Source: Sporobolomyces roseus
Taxonomy: Eukaryota > Basidiomycota > Microbotryomycetes > Sporidiobolales > Sporidiobolaceae
Length of the DNA: 64,000 bases
Direction of reading: 5' to 3'
Assembly (NCBI GenBank): GCA_016617785.1
Contig: JADILM010000010.1
Location: 620,001-684,000 of the forward strand
The notes beneath the pieces were generated by a model that made no database searches, was not told where the DNA came from, and saw only the letters and a program-made list of their open reading frames with translations. This document shows positions 35,995 to 46,448 of this stretch, piece by piece. Numbering within the stretch: the stretch's first letter is position 1; each line of letters opens with the position of its first letter. Position numbers and translations under genes: made by a program.

Positions 35995-36786
35995 ATGGCG
36001 AATTCACTCTACGCTGCTTTATCTACTTCTGACGACTCTTCGCCAATCAGTCGTACCCGTCAAGGTGTCCTCAATCGCTGGAACTCTCTAGCCGAATCGA
36101 CCGGCAGCTGGACCAACCCCTTCTTGTCCAGATTTCATTCACTATCCACTGGAATTGGGAGCTTGACTCGCTCTTCTACAGCCGCGACGAGTGCAGTGAG
36201 CTAACTCGGATTCTCAGCTCTAGGTGCGAGAGCTGATGGTTTCTTCTTTCAGGTTCCTGCTTCATCGATTCCAGCATCCGAACTAGTCCACAACTCCTTC
36301 AAGGAGTATGAAGCGACGACAAGAGGCAAAGTGGAAGGGGAGGAGGAAACCGTTGGACTCGTAGCGTCAGCACCAGCTCCCTCAAAAGATCCTTTCGACG
36401 ATTCGAAAGCAGTCAAAGCTGCCAAACCAAAGCCACTTTGGCATCGAGGAATCACGGCGGCGGCGATATTGGCTGGGTTGATCGCGTTGGGTCTCGGGTT
36501 GGGATTGGGGATCAAGAAAATCACGAACAAGGTCGAGGAAAGTGAGGCGGCGAGAATGTCGAGTTCACTCGCAATGGCTTCAACAACTCCCTCGACGAGC
36601 CAGCTATCTTCTTCTTCTTCGCTATCATCCACATCTGTTCCGTCTTCGCAAACGTCTCCCTCGTCCTCCTCCGAGACTCCCTCGCAGTCCTCATCCGTTC
36701 TTCCTCCCTCGACCACTCCATCACCGACGACCACTCCAATCGGTAACGACATCTTCTGGGCAGTAGCAAAGACGGCGTCAACATAG
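35995..36786 (+). CDS. Single-pass membrane protein with Ser/Thr-rich tail (244 aa)
   Basis: Exons 35995-36195 and 36253-36786, joined in phase 0. A hydrophilic N-terminal half of about 130 residues is followed by one hydrophobic segment at about residues 133-154 (ITAAAILAGLIALGLGLGLG) and a Ser/Thr/Pro-rich tail ending IFWAVAKTAST. The architecture is the same as that of the gene directly upstream, 250 bp away on the same strand. Sequence similarity outside the general composition is weak. Function unknown. Confidence 0.68.
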
Positions 36787-37715
36787 TGAAATAAGGGTCT
36801 GTTTATATTTCTTTGTGTGTACTACTTTGGAGATATCGATTCTATCGAAGAAATGTCTACGAAACTCGGAATAAGAACGATACAATGTGGGAAAAGGAGG
36901 AAAGTGCAGGGGATAGAGAAGAACGACGAGGGGAGAAGGTATGCGAGGAGAAAGGGAGGGTTGCGAAGGACGACTGACTGGAGGTGTTAAGGGAGTATAG
37001 GGCGTAAAGAAGAACTGCGACTGATTTGTGGAACAGCTTTTTGGGAACAAAACATATTTGAGAAAAGTGGTGACAGAAGAAGAAACGAGAGAGGTACTGC
37101 TAGAGTGGGAGGAGAGGAAAGAGAGAGGGAGAGAGAGATTGCTTTTTTTTGTGTTGAAAGTTGAGGTTGACGACTTCGAAGTTCCTAGGGGATCCACCTT
37201 ACCCTTCGTCCCACCCTTTTGACCATTCTCCACGACTTCTAAACCTGTATCTGACAACTCAAGTGACTTACCTCCCCGGATTACAAAGCTCATCAAAACC
37301 GAAAGAAACCGACGACTCGCTTCGATTCTCCTCGGAGAAGCGCTTCTTCAGCTAGAAACCATCACTCTACTCCCTTCTTTCGACACGCCAACTGGGGCTA
37401 GCTCGATACACCTACAAGAGGTGGAGCACAGCACGGGCAGATAATCGAAAGGAGAGGGAAGTAGGAGTGAGGTAGCGAAGAAAGCACTGTGCACGAGGAG
37501 ACGAGCGAGTCGGGAGAGAGGTTTCAATCGGGAGAGACAGTGTGAGGGAGGAAGTGTTGAGATGAAAGGGTAGGAAGAGGAGGGAGTGGAAAATGAGGGT
37601 TGTACAAAGGTTGTTGATGTCGAGGACTAGAGGAGAAAGAGCAATCAGTTTCCGAAAGACATAGACAGAAAGATCGCATGTAGACTCACTTGGTTTCAAA
37701 GCCGTCGTCCGCGAT
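36787..37715. other. Convergent intergenic region
   Basis: About 930 bp between the stop codons of two convergent genes. Purine-rich tracts on the plus strand (about 37070-37140 and 37440-37600) are notable, but no gene is visible. Confidence 0.4.
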
Positions 37716-39058
37716 TCAACACGATGAAGCGGTCACTGGACCATCATTGAGGAACGAGAAATCGACAAATGCGAGTCCCGAAGTGACGGCCGATTCGTCG
37801 TCGTCCTTCGCACAGACCTCTTCAGTCTTGACCCATTCATTCCACATGGGAGGAGGAGCGAGGTGATCGAAGTCCTCGAGGTAAGATTCGGTCGCAGGAG
37901 GAGTCGAGGCGAGGTCGAGGGAAGCGACGGAACCAGGAGTTGACGAGATCGACGCAGACAAGGAGGGGGAGCGAGTGAGAGAGGAAGAAGAAGTGGAGGA
38001 TGAGATCGAAGTCGAGAGTGGAACAGCTTCCGCGGCAGGGAAAAATCAACCTCGCGTGCTACGAGGCGAGAGCTGTCCAGATTCATCGACGACGACGACA
38101 AAGCCAATTTCTGATCTTCAGAGGAGAGGAGAGGAGTCTGCGTGACGTTGGTGGTTTCGGTTGTTGCTTGTCGAGTACCGTAACGTTTTTGACGATTACG
38201 TTCTTCGACGAAAGCGAGTTCTTCGGGTTGAGGGAGAGGTTTGATGTCGGTAGTGTCGAAGGCGAAGGTAGGTTCGAAGGAAGGGAAGGGAGGAGTAGAA
38301 GTACCCGAGTTCGATGAGAGGTGGGCAAACTTGTCCTCGAGAGAATCGAGACGAGTTCGAAGTCGGGCGGATTCAACTTGTTCGAGGTGAAGTTGAGTTC
38401 TCAACAGATCGTTCTCGTCTTCGAGGTCTGCCATTCTCGCGTCCGATGACGAAGAGTTTGAGGTGATAGATGTCGATCTTTGTGACCGAGGTGGTTTTGA
38501 ATTTGACAAAGTCGAGGCGGTGAAGTTGGACGAAGAAGAAGTTGAAGCGGAGAGAGGATGGGGACCAGTCGATCTCAACTGGGATTCGAGTTCAGCTACT
38601 CGTCGTTCCAAGTATGCAGTGTGTTCCTTCTTGCGATCTCGTGAGGCTTGAGCGGCATCTGTTGAAGGGAAATCGAGACGGTGAATAAATTTCACTTGGA
38701 GCAATGTGAGGTGATAAAGGGATTACTCACTTCGATTCCTGATCATCCTAGCTTGTCTACGTGATTCCTTCTCCTTCTCACTCAATGCCTTGACTCCTCC
38801 TCCTCCTCCATGTTGAGGAGAGGTTGTTCCTCCCCCCGCAGCGGATTCCCCTTCGAAAGATGAGAGTGCAGGGGATCCCGCTCTTGGGTTGTAACCTGCA
38901 CGACTACGCTTTGATCGAGGTTTGTTGTACTCGTCGTCTTCTTGATCAGAGAGATCGAACGCAGCTACCGAAGCTGCGTTGGATAATCGGCGTTTCGGTC
39001 GTTGATCGGTTGAGGAAGAAAGGGAGGGGAGAGAAGGGAGAGCGAACGAGGTTGACAT
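37716..39058 (-). CDS. HAC1: HAC1/XBP1-type bZIP factor with non-canonical intron
   Basis: Exons 39058-38731 and 38658-38059 are joined by an ordinary 72-nt GT-AG intron that splits the basic region. The bZIP reads RRQARMIRNRNAAQASRDRK then KEHTAYLERRVAELE, and the NAAQ-SRDRKK core is that of the HAC1/XBP1 class. A second 23-nt segment (38058-38036), not GT-AG, must be removed to reach the last exon 38035-37716. It has IRE1-type hairpins at both ends. The spliced protein has 415 residues and ends in an acidic, aromatic tail (SYLEDFDHLAPPPMWNEWVK, FVDFSFLNDGP) suited to activation. The unspliced frame gives 417 residues and ends at 37733 in a basic, Leu/Pro-rich tail. This factor would drive the ER unfolded protein response. 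Confidence 0.88.
38036..38058 (-). promoter_or_regulatory. Putative IRE1-spliced 23-nt intron of HAC1
   Basis: On the minus strand the 5' hairpin is CCTCG-TAGCACG-CGAGG (38066-38050), five perfect pairs around a 7-nt loop. The 3' hairpin is TTCC-CTGCCGC-GGAA (38042-38028), four perfect pairs plus a T-G, again with a 7-nt loop. Cutting after the third loop base (G) in both removes 23 nt and shifts the frame exactly from that of the bZIP to that of the acidic tail. The 3' loop fully matches the C-N-G-C-N-G-N consensus. The 5' loop keeps the G and C around the cut but differs at positions 1 and 6. Confidence 0.83.
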
Positions 39059-39736
39059 GTCGAGTGAATAGAAAGGGGAGTGATGGGAGTAGAATGGAGT
39101 GAGTGGACGCAAGAGGAGGAGGTGGTGTGAGGAGGGAGGAGGGAGAGAAAGGAAGAGAGAACAATCGAGTGTCGGAACCGCGTTGACAAGTTTTGGTCTC
39201 GACCCTTTTCATCATGCAACGATAAGAAAATAGAAGCCTTCGCAGAGCCCGCTTCGAACTCTGCTATTCCCTCTCTCTCTTGAAGCGTACAGCAGGAGTG
39301 CTTCAGTTGTACTTTTTCGCTGTCTACTCTCGACGCATAGTCGTCTTTCGTCGGTTGCGAGAGAGAACCTGCAGGGTCGGAAGAAGAGTTTTCAGACCTC
39401 ATTTCGAGCCCTAACTGCAGAGAAAAGTGCAGGAAGTACCCACATTCACCCCCTCATACTCGAAAGTGAACTTCTCAGTCTCATCCGGTCGGGTGTCCAA
39501 AGGGTGCTTGAGCGAAAAGCTTTCTCTTCCTTTGTTTAACGCTCGCAATTCACGTCACCCCTCAGACCCTTCGCATAACAAAAGGAGAGGATCGTTTACA
39601 CAATGATGTCGTACAAAAGAGAACTATACAATGGAGTACAGTCACAAAAGTTCCGGAGAGTACAGTAAGAGAGACAAGGTATTATAATCGACGTGAGTGT
39701 GTGTAAAGTCGTCGAGATTGAGATGGATGGGGTTGT
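39059..39736. other. Intergenic region, HAC1 promoter and MGA2 3' flank
   Basis: About 680 bp upstream of HAC1 and downstream of MGA2, both on the minus strand. An in-frame upstream Met at 39112 could extend HAC1 by 18 residues. No separate gene is seen. Confidence 0.4.
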
Positions 39737-42700
39737 TCAAGCGAGCAAGTTGGCGAGAGGACGAGGTAGAATAGTTTCGGCGAGAGTGTCGAGAACTGGA
39801 GTCAAGTAGACTTGGAAATTGAGGTAAGCGAAAGTGAGAACGACTGCAGAGGGATGATGAATAGAGTCAGTCAAGCAAGACAAACCGATCACAAAGAAGC
39901 AGAGGAAGTTCCTTACAGAGTAGGACAGGAATCCAGAAGAACCAGAGCATTCGATCGTTTCCATCGTGTTGAATCTCCTCGAATTCGCTCGCAGCGACAG
40001 ATGCAGCATCATCGGTGTCGTCGGAAACGACGCTCAACTTGCGTTGACCCCTCGTCGATAGTCGTTGAAGTGGTGCAGGTCGAGCAGTTGAAGTCGAAGA
40101 TGAAGCGATGGGTGCTGCTTGTTTCTCATCGGGATTTGTCGAGTTTGGCGCGTAGAGCGAGTCGGAGGGAGTGTACTGAGGGGGAGGTGAGGAAGGGGTT
40201 TTCGCCCACCATTGTCCCGAGTAGAGGGCTCTCCAATGTCTCGAAGCTCCTTCCCATCCTGATTCTTCTCCTCCATCGGTTTCCTCTCCTGCACTCGTAG
40301 TGGTTCCGCTTCGACGACGAGTAGTAGTGCTCATACGTCGAGTGAGAGCAGCGGGCATGGCGTGGAAAGCGGTGATTTCGGGAATGTGCATCTGAGGAAG
40401 TTGCATGTGAGGGAGGGCGAATCGATTCGCTTTCGCCTTCTCCCAAACATTCGTCATTCCACCAGCTAGAGGTTGAAGCTTGTCGAGTCCGGGTTGAACA
40501 GTCGGCTTGAGCTTCTTCGAGAGCCAGGAGGAAGACGAGGAAGCGGATAAGATCGGTTTCGAAGAAGGTTGTTCGACTGTACACGATTCGATGACTTCTG
40601 ATTCTGGGAGTAGAGTTTGATCAGCTCGAATTCGATTGTGAGAATACAAGAGCGAAGAAAACTCACCAGTTGAAGGAACTCGCGAGATCCTTGGAGTAGG
40701 TTGCTTTTCGACTTGTGAATCCGCCTCGGCTTCGAGGAGGTAGTGCAACGAGACGGTTGAAGCGTTCCTCGATCTGACCCGACGGTGATAGATCTCCTCG
40801 ATCTCCTCGTCCGCATCTTCGTCCTCAGTCTCGGTCGGCCAATCACTCGATTCGTCGTAAGATCTTTCGCTGTCGACCTCGGAACCAGATCTTGACCAAT
40901 CGCTTTCGTCTCCATCTTCGCTCGAACCTCCGACGTCCGATACCTCGCTTTCACTGTAGAGAGAAGCGGGTCTCGAGTTCGAACCGGGAGAGAACGAGAC
41001 GAGGTTCCTCCTCGACATCCTGGGAGTGATTTGTTCTCGAGTGGTCGAAGAGGGCGAAGGAGCAGCACGAAGGAAGAGGTCCTCAACATCGATGTCGTCC
41101 CTATCCTGAGCGATTTCGATCGCAGTCTTTCCAGCGAAAGTCTTGAGCGAAACGTCGGCTCCAGCTTCGAGAAGGTGACGAGTGATGGCGACCCTTCCGT
41201 AGAGAGCTGCGAAGTGGAGTGCGGTGTATCCATTGCGATCTGCTGCGTCAAAATCGATTCCTCGAGCTAGGAGGAAAGCGACGAGACGATGGAAACCGAG
41301 GACGGTCGCGAGGTGGAGGAGGGTGTGTTGTTGAGCATCAGGTTGAGAGATCGGAGGAGACGAAGAAGGGAGAGAAGGTGCAGCACCGGGAAGGGTAGAA
41401 GGGTCGAGGTCGAGGAGGGAAAGGAAGTTGATGACGATTCCTTCGAAATTGCGAGTCTCACCAGCAGTCGAAGCTAGAGGAGCGGGCGAACCGACCATCG
41501 AAGATCTACGAGATGTAGGGCGAGAAGGTACTGGAGTAGCGTAAGCCGAGGCAGCTGCTGCGTTGAGAGTCGCGGCGAGAGTAGCGGTATCTTGAGATCC
41601 TCCGCCTCCTCCTCCTCCGTTCATTTGGTGATGGATTCCCGCTCCAGCTCCTGCAGGTGAGTTGCCAACGATTCTCATTGCGACAGCGCTAGCATCCTCC
41701 AATCTTCCAGTCATTTTCAGTCCAACGACTTGAAGCGCGAGTTCGAGCAAGTTTCGATCCGAGTGATCCTTGTAGGTGAAGAGGGGTAATCCACCTTGTT
41801 CAGGGTTGTGAAGAACTCCCTTGATTCCGACAAAGACTGGACCAGGATTCGCTGCGGGAGGCAAGATGCAAACGAGCGTGTTTGTCGACCAGAAATGAGT
41901 TGAGACTGCTCCCGAATCTCCAAAGAGACAGGTGAGATCTCGAACGAAATTCTCGCCAAGGATGGTGACTTCGATACCTCCTGAAACGGGTCCTTCTCCA
42001 GGGATGAGTCGATTGATACGAGGAGGAGGCATTGAAGCTGCGATCTCTTGCTGTTGCTGTTGGAGAGCTTGTTGGAAAGCCCAAGTACTCGTCAAACTCT
42101 GGAGAGGTTCGGTAGCGGGAATGGCGAAGGAAGGAATCGATGACATTGGTTGGGGGGCGTGCTGAGGTTCGATCGAGCATTGGTTGGGCGAAGGGTAGGT
42201 ACTGAAGAGAGAGTTGTAGTTCTCGTTGTGAACCGAAGGGGTCGTGGCTCCAGGGGAGAGAGGAGGAGTCGAGATGATCGAGGTTGTTCCGTTTGCTCGC
42301 CATTCGAACAAGTTGTGAGCTTGATGCTGAGAAGGGAGAGAACTTTCGGTCGAGACCGAGTTGCGAGGGGAGAAGCTCGAAGGAGGGACGAAGGTCGGTG
42401 ATTGTTGGATTGAGTTCGAATCTGCCATGAGCGAGTCTCCTCCGTTTCCGTTTCCGTTAATACCATCGAGACCAAGTGCCGAAACGAACGAGTTCTGAGT
42501 CGAATGTTGAGAGGCAGGGGAAGTTGCTCGAGAGTTCTGTTGATGCTGGTAAGAGGCGGTGGGGCTCGCGACTCGACTAGGAGCGGCACTCGTGAGGTTC
42601 GAGTGAGTGGTCGGAGGGGCGGAGAAGCCCGGAGCGGGACTGTTGTGAAGGGGAGTCATGGCGAAAGCTGGCGAGTTGCGAGAAGCGGGAGATTGTCGTT

Positions 42701-45118
42701 TTCTCGGTCTACCTTCGACGTCGTAAGGCTTGACCTTCTTGCTAGCTTGCGCGACCTCCTCCTCACCCGTAGCATCTCCACTTTCGCTTGCTCCTCTTCG
42801 AGACCGTCCTCCAGCTCGTCGAGATCTTGCGGCGGAAGCCGTCGTCGAAGGAGCTGGGACCTTCTCCTTCTTCTCTTTCTTGACCGTCGGAGTCGCAGCA
42901 ACTGAAGTTGAAGCCTTGCTAGTCGCTTTGCGTTTCAATTCGGCAGCGGCAGTAAGGGTTGGAGGAGCGGCGGAAGTGTGAGTTCCCTTCGCTACGCTCG
43001 TCTTGTGATCGTCGGTGATCATGATAGGTGGTGTCATTCCCGTTGCGACGATGTTATCGAGATGATCACGTAGAGAGTAAGTGACGCTATACGAGATTTC
43101 GAAAGATTAGCTCGATTTGAGAAACAAAGAGAATTGCAAAACTCACCAGAATCCCTTCTTCTCCTTGTGGTGACGACAATAACAGGTAACCCTCGTAGGC
43201 AAGACACATTCTCCCGTTCCAAATTCGACGTACTCTGGCGCGTTGAATACGACAACTTTTCGTTTCTCTTCTTCTTCATCCTTGTCTCCCACATCTTCGA
43301 CTGGAGGTGGTACTGGTGCATTCTTGTTCTTCGGATCCTTCTTGCGTAGAGATCGTTTGAGTTCCCGTGCTCGACAGTTTGTACAGATGAAGATTTGGGA
43401 AGAAGGATCGGAAGCTCGAACGACCGCAACGTCCATGGTGAGGGTCGATTCGGGATCGGGAGGGGGACCTATTCGATGATGAGAATGAGTATAGAAGTCC
43501 TCAAGAAAGATGAGGAGCCGTGGAAGCTCACCTTGTTTCGTAGCTTTCTTTCCTGCGACTCCTTTCCCATCATCCTTCGCTTTCCTCTTCAAAGCCAAAT
43601 ACTGAGGTATCCGAATATGACTCCAACTCCCAATCCTCTCCAATGCCGTAGCAGCGAGAGTAGGATCGACCGATCCATCTTGATTGACTAATTCTTCTGC
43701 CCATTCCGATGATTTCCCTTCCCTCTTGATCCCTCCCACTGGTCTCACCAAACTCAAACTGATTTTGATCTGCGTTTCGACTCGTGATTTCGCTCCGATC
43801 GTAGGTACCCCGAGTACGAGGAGTTTGACGGGAGGTGTATAGGCGGAAGAAGAAGCGGTTGAAGCGGTAAGATCCGACATGGGAGGGTTCGCTTGATTTG
43901 GGATCAACTGAGTGACTTGAACTGCTTCGCGAGAGACGAGGTTGACACCGTTTGCGGCAGCGAGAGGATTCGAAGAATTGGCGAGTCCTGAACCGTTTTG
44001 ACGTTCTCGAGAAGAAGAAGCCGAGTTACTCGCGCTCCTCGTCAATCCAGTCGCTCGAGCACTACTCCTTCTATCTCTTGATGGTCGAGAATGAGATACT
44101 GGGATGTCTTCAGTGGGTAAAGGTGGAGGAGGTGCTGCCTCGGTTTTCGGCGGAGGAAGAGGTGAAGGATGAGTCGAGTTGATCTGAGACATAGGATTGA
44201 TGATGGGAGAGCCTAGAGGAGGTGTAGGTTGACCACCAGTTAGAGCTGGAGCGATACCAGCTACTGGAGGGAAGGAAGAAGTGGGAGGAAGTTGCAAGGC
44301 TAAACCCGTCGATGCGAGGAAGGATTGTGGCTGAGGAGGTTGAGAAGCTGAAATTGCTGGCATACTGATGTGGGAATAGGACATTTGATGTTGTGAGGGC
44401 ATTTTAGGTGAATGTTCGTGGATAGAGAGAGGTGAATTGACGGTTGAAGGTCTGAGAAGAAGGGGACAAAATAGGACGTGTCAGTCAAGTGACTCGAAGG
44501 ACGCGTTTAGGAGTGTTGTAGATAAGGTTTGGAGTAGGTCCGAGGGGAGTAACGGAAAAGAAGGAAAAGAAAAAGAAGGGAAGGGAACCGCAGTCGTCGT
44601 TTCGAAGTCGAGGTTGTTGAAACAATGGAAGAGCAGGCGACTCACCCGCAGACGTCTTCATTGATCATATCATCAAACTCCATCTCCAAACTCCTCCTCG
44701 AACTGTCTCCTTGACCTTGATCCCTCGTTTGATCTCCTCCCAGCGAGTTCGACTCTGACTGGATCGAACCAACTCGACCTTTCTCCCTCCTTTCGACATC
44801 CATCCCACTGTACTGCTGCTGTTGCTGTTGGTGAGGTTGATTCCAGTAATTCGAAGACGATGTATGCATTCCCGACGAGGTGAAGATGGGAGCAGCCTTG
44901 AAAGGAGTCGGATTGTTGCCCCAATTCGAAGTACCGACCAAAGTTGGGATCGATAGACCTAAATCTAATGCCCACTCTGGATGTGAGGTAGCTGAATAGG
45001 CCGAGGCTGAATCTGATAGTGCCGAGGGAGAAGAGTGGTTTTGATCGCTTGAACCCGAGGACGACTCGAAATCAGACAAGTCGTACTCGTTCTGTCCTAG
45101 TGATGGATCGACCTCCAT
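39737..45118 (-). CDS. MGA2: MGA2/SPT23-like membrane-bound transcription factor
   Basis: At least seven exons: 45118 to about 44648 (acidic N-terminus), 44452-43532, 43468 to about 43147, about 43086-40667, 40603 to about 39916, and about 39843-39737. Key segments in order: VLGVPTIGAKSRVETQIKI, HIRIPQYLALKRKAKD, DVAVVRASDPSSQIFICTNC, TPPIMITDDHKTS, then an IPT/TIG domain (NRLIPGEGPVSGGIEVTILG), two ankyrin repeats (DAQQHTLLHLATVLGFHRLV; DRNGYTALHFAALYGRVAIT), an acidic stretch, and a C-terminal transmembrane anchor formed across the last intron (LWFFWIPVLLFVLTFAYL). In yeast, Mga2/Spt23 sit in the ER membrane, sense lipid packing and are released by ubiquitin-proteasome processing to induce the OLE1 desaturase. 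Confidence 0.93.
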
Positions 45119-46448
45119 TTAGCTTCCACCTCAACGAGTACTGTCTGTCTGTCTGAACTGTCGAGGGAGAGAGGAGAGAGGGGAGATGAGGTGGTGAGAA
45201 AGGGAAACTCGAATTCAAATCGTGTCCTTGCAGCAAGTCGTTTTGAGGATGTGCTGATCGTTGAGTTGGGTTCGTAGAGGGGTGGGATTGAAGGAAACAA
45301 GCGGTTCGAGTTGGCAAAGGTTTAGTTGGTTACCCCGTCTTTTTCAACCTTGCCCCTTCGACTTGCGAAAATCTCTAAATTCTCTCTCCAGGTTTCGCAA
45401 GTAAACAAAGTCTCGCTTCTCTCGGGTCAACCACCAACGTCTCTTATGACGGATCAATACATCCGACGACTTCCGCTCATCGAGAGAAAACAGTTGGCTA
45501 TCGTCGACGAATCTCTTTTCGTTCGTTTCGTCGTTTTCTTCCTTCTTTCTGGAGGACGTGGCAGCTTTGAACACGACCGTCTATTCGAGAAGATTCTGTT
45601 GCTCTCGGTCGTGGAAGAAAAGCTTTACTTCTCCTCCACGTTCAACTTAAATCCTGCGAAATCAGAGCTCTTTCTTGAATGTCTCGATGACCCACTCACG
45701 TCCTGCAACACAGGGTTTTTCCTGTTTTCTCTTCACGGACATTCCGGTGCCGTAGTCTTCCTTCTCCTCGCTCGGGAGAAGCGCTCGGCTCACTGTCCAG
45801 AGAAGTGCTCTTGATGTTGCGAAGAAAGTAATCCTGTTGAAGCTCTGCTTCTCTTCTAAACGAAACTTCCGACACTTCCGAAGACCGCGGAGGTCGCTTT
45901 AAAGAGCCTCCGTACTGCATCATCTCCAGAGAGCAGCTTGACAGCTTGCGGATCAGAAGCCAAAAGCTTTTCTTTTATTGTGAAACTTGCCGAGTGAGCC
46001 TATAGCAACGAATCTCTCAACGCCATTCGCCGCCACAAGTCGCTATCGCCTATGTTCGACAGACCACCGCGGTAGGGCTTATCTCGACGTTTGACTGCGC
46101 TTCAACGACTCGAATGAGTTTGACGATCTTCTCGGAACTCCAGAAAACAGCGATAGGACCTTGCTTGATTGTGTTTCGATTCGCGGACTCTTCAATCCAC
46201 AACGATCTTCGGGGCGAGCGAACGAGACTGATAAGGAAGGAGGTCGACTCGAGTTAGTTGCGAATTGGTTGCGAAGGTTTGACGCTACCTCACTCTCGAC
46301 GATTCAACTATTCACATCCTCGTCAGGAGAGCCCAATAAGCTGTCCCATGTCGTGAGAATAGCCCTGAGTCGCGAGAGAAGTCAATGTCTGTTGCGAAAA
46401 ATTTCCGCACCTCTTCGACTTCGAACCGCTCACTCGGCAACTCACAAC
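45119..46448. other. 1.3-kb intergenic region between divergent MGA2 and MSP1
   Basis: An unusually long gap for this window. Plus-strand open frames (for example 45326-45814) lack domains and intron support. It probably holds a long promoter or 5' UTR of MGA2 and the MSP1 promoter. No tRNA or repeat recognised. Confidence 0.4.

Noticed and set aside
38027..38050. Ordinary GT-AG intron in the HAC1 gene (GTTGAT...GAAG)
   Set aside because: It would be 24 nt and keep the wrong frame, so it cannot reach the acidic tail. The hairpin-bounded 23-nt segment fits and this does not.
45326..45814. 162-codon plus-strand frame in the MGA2-MSP1 gap
   Set aside because: No domain, atypical composition and no splice support. 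Treated as a chance frame.
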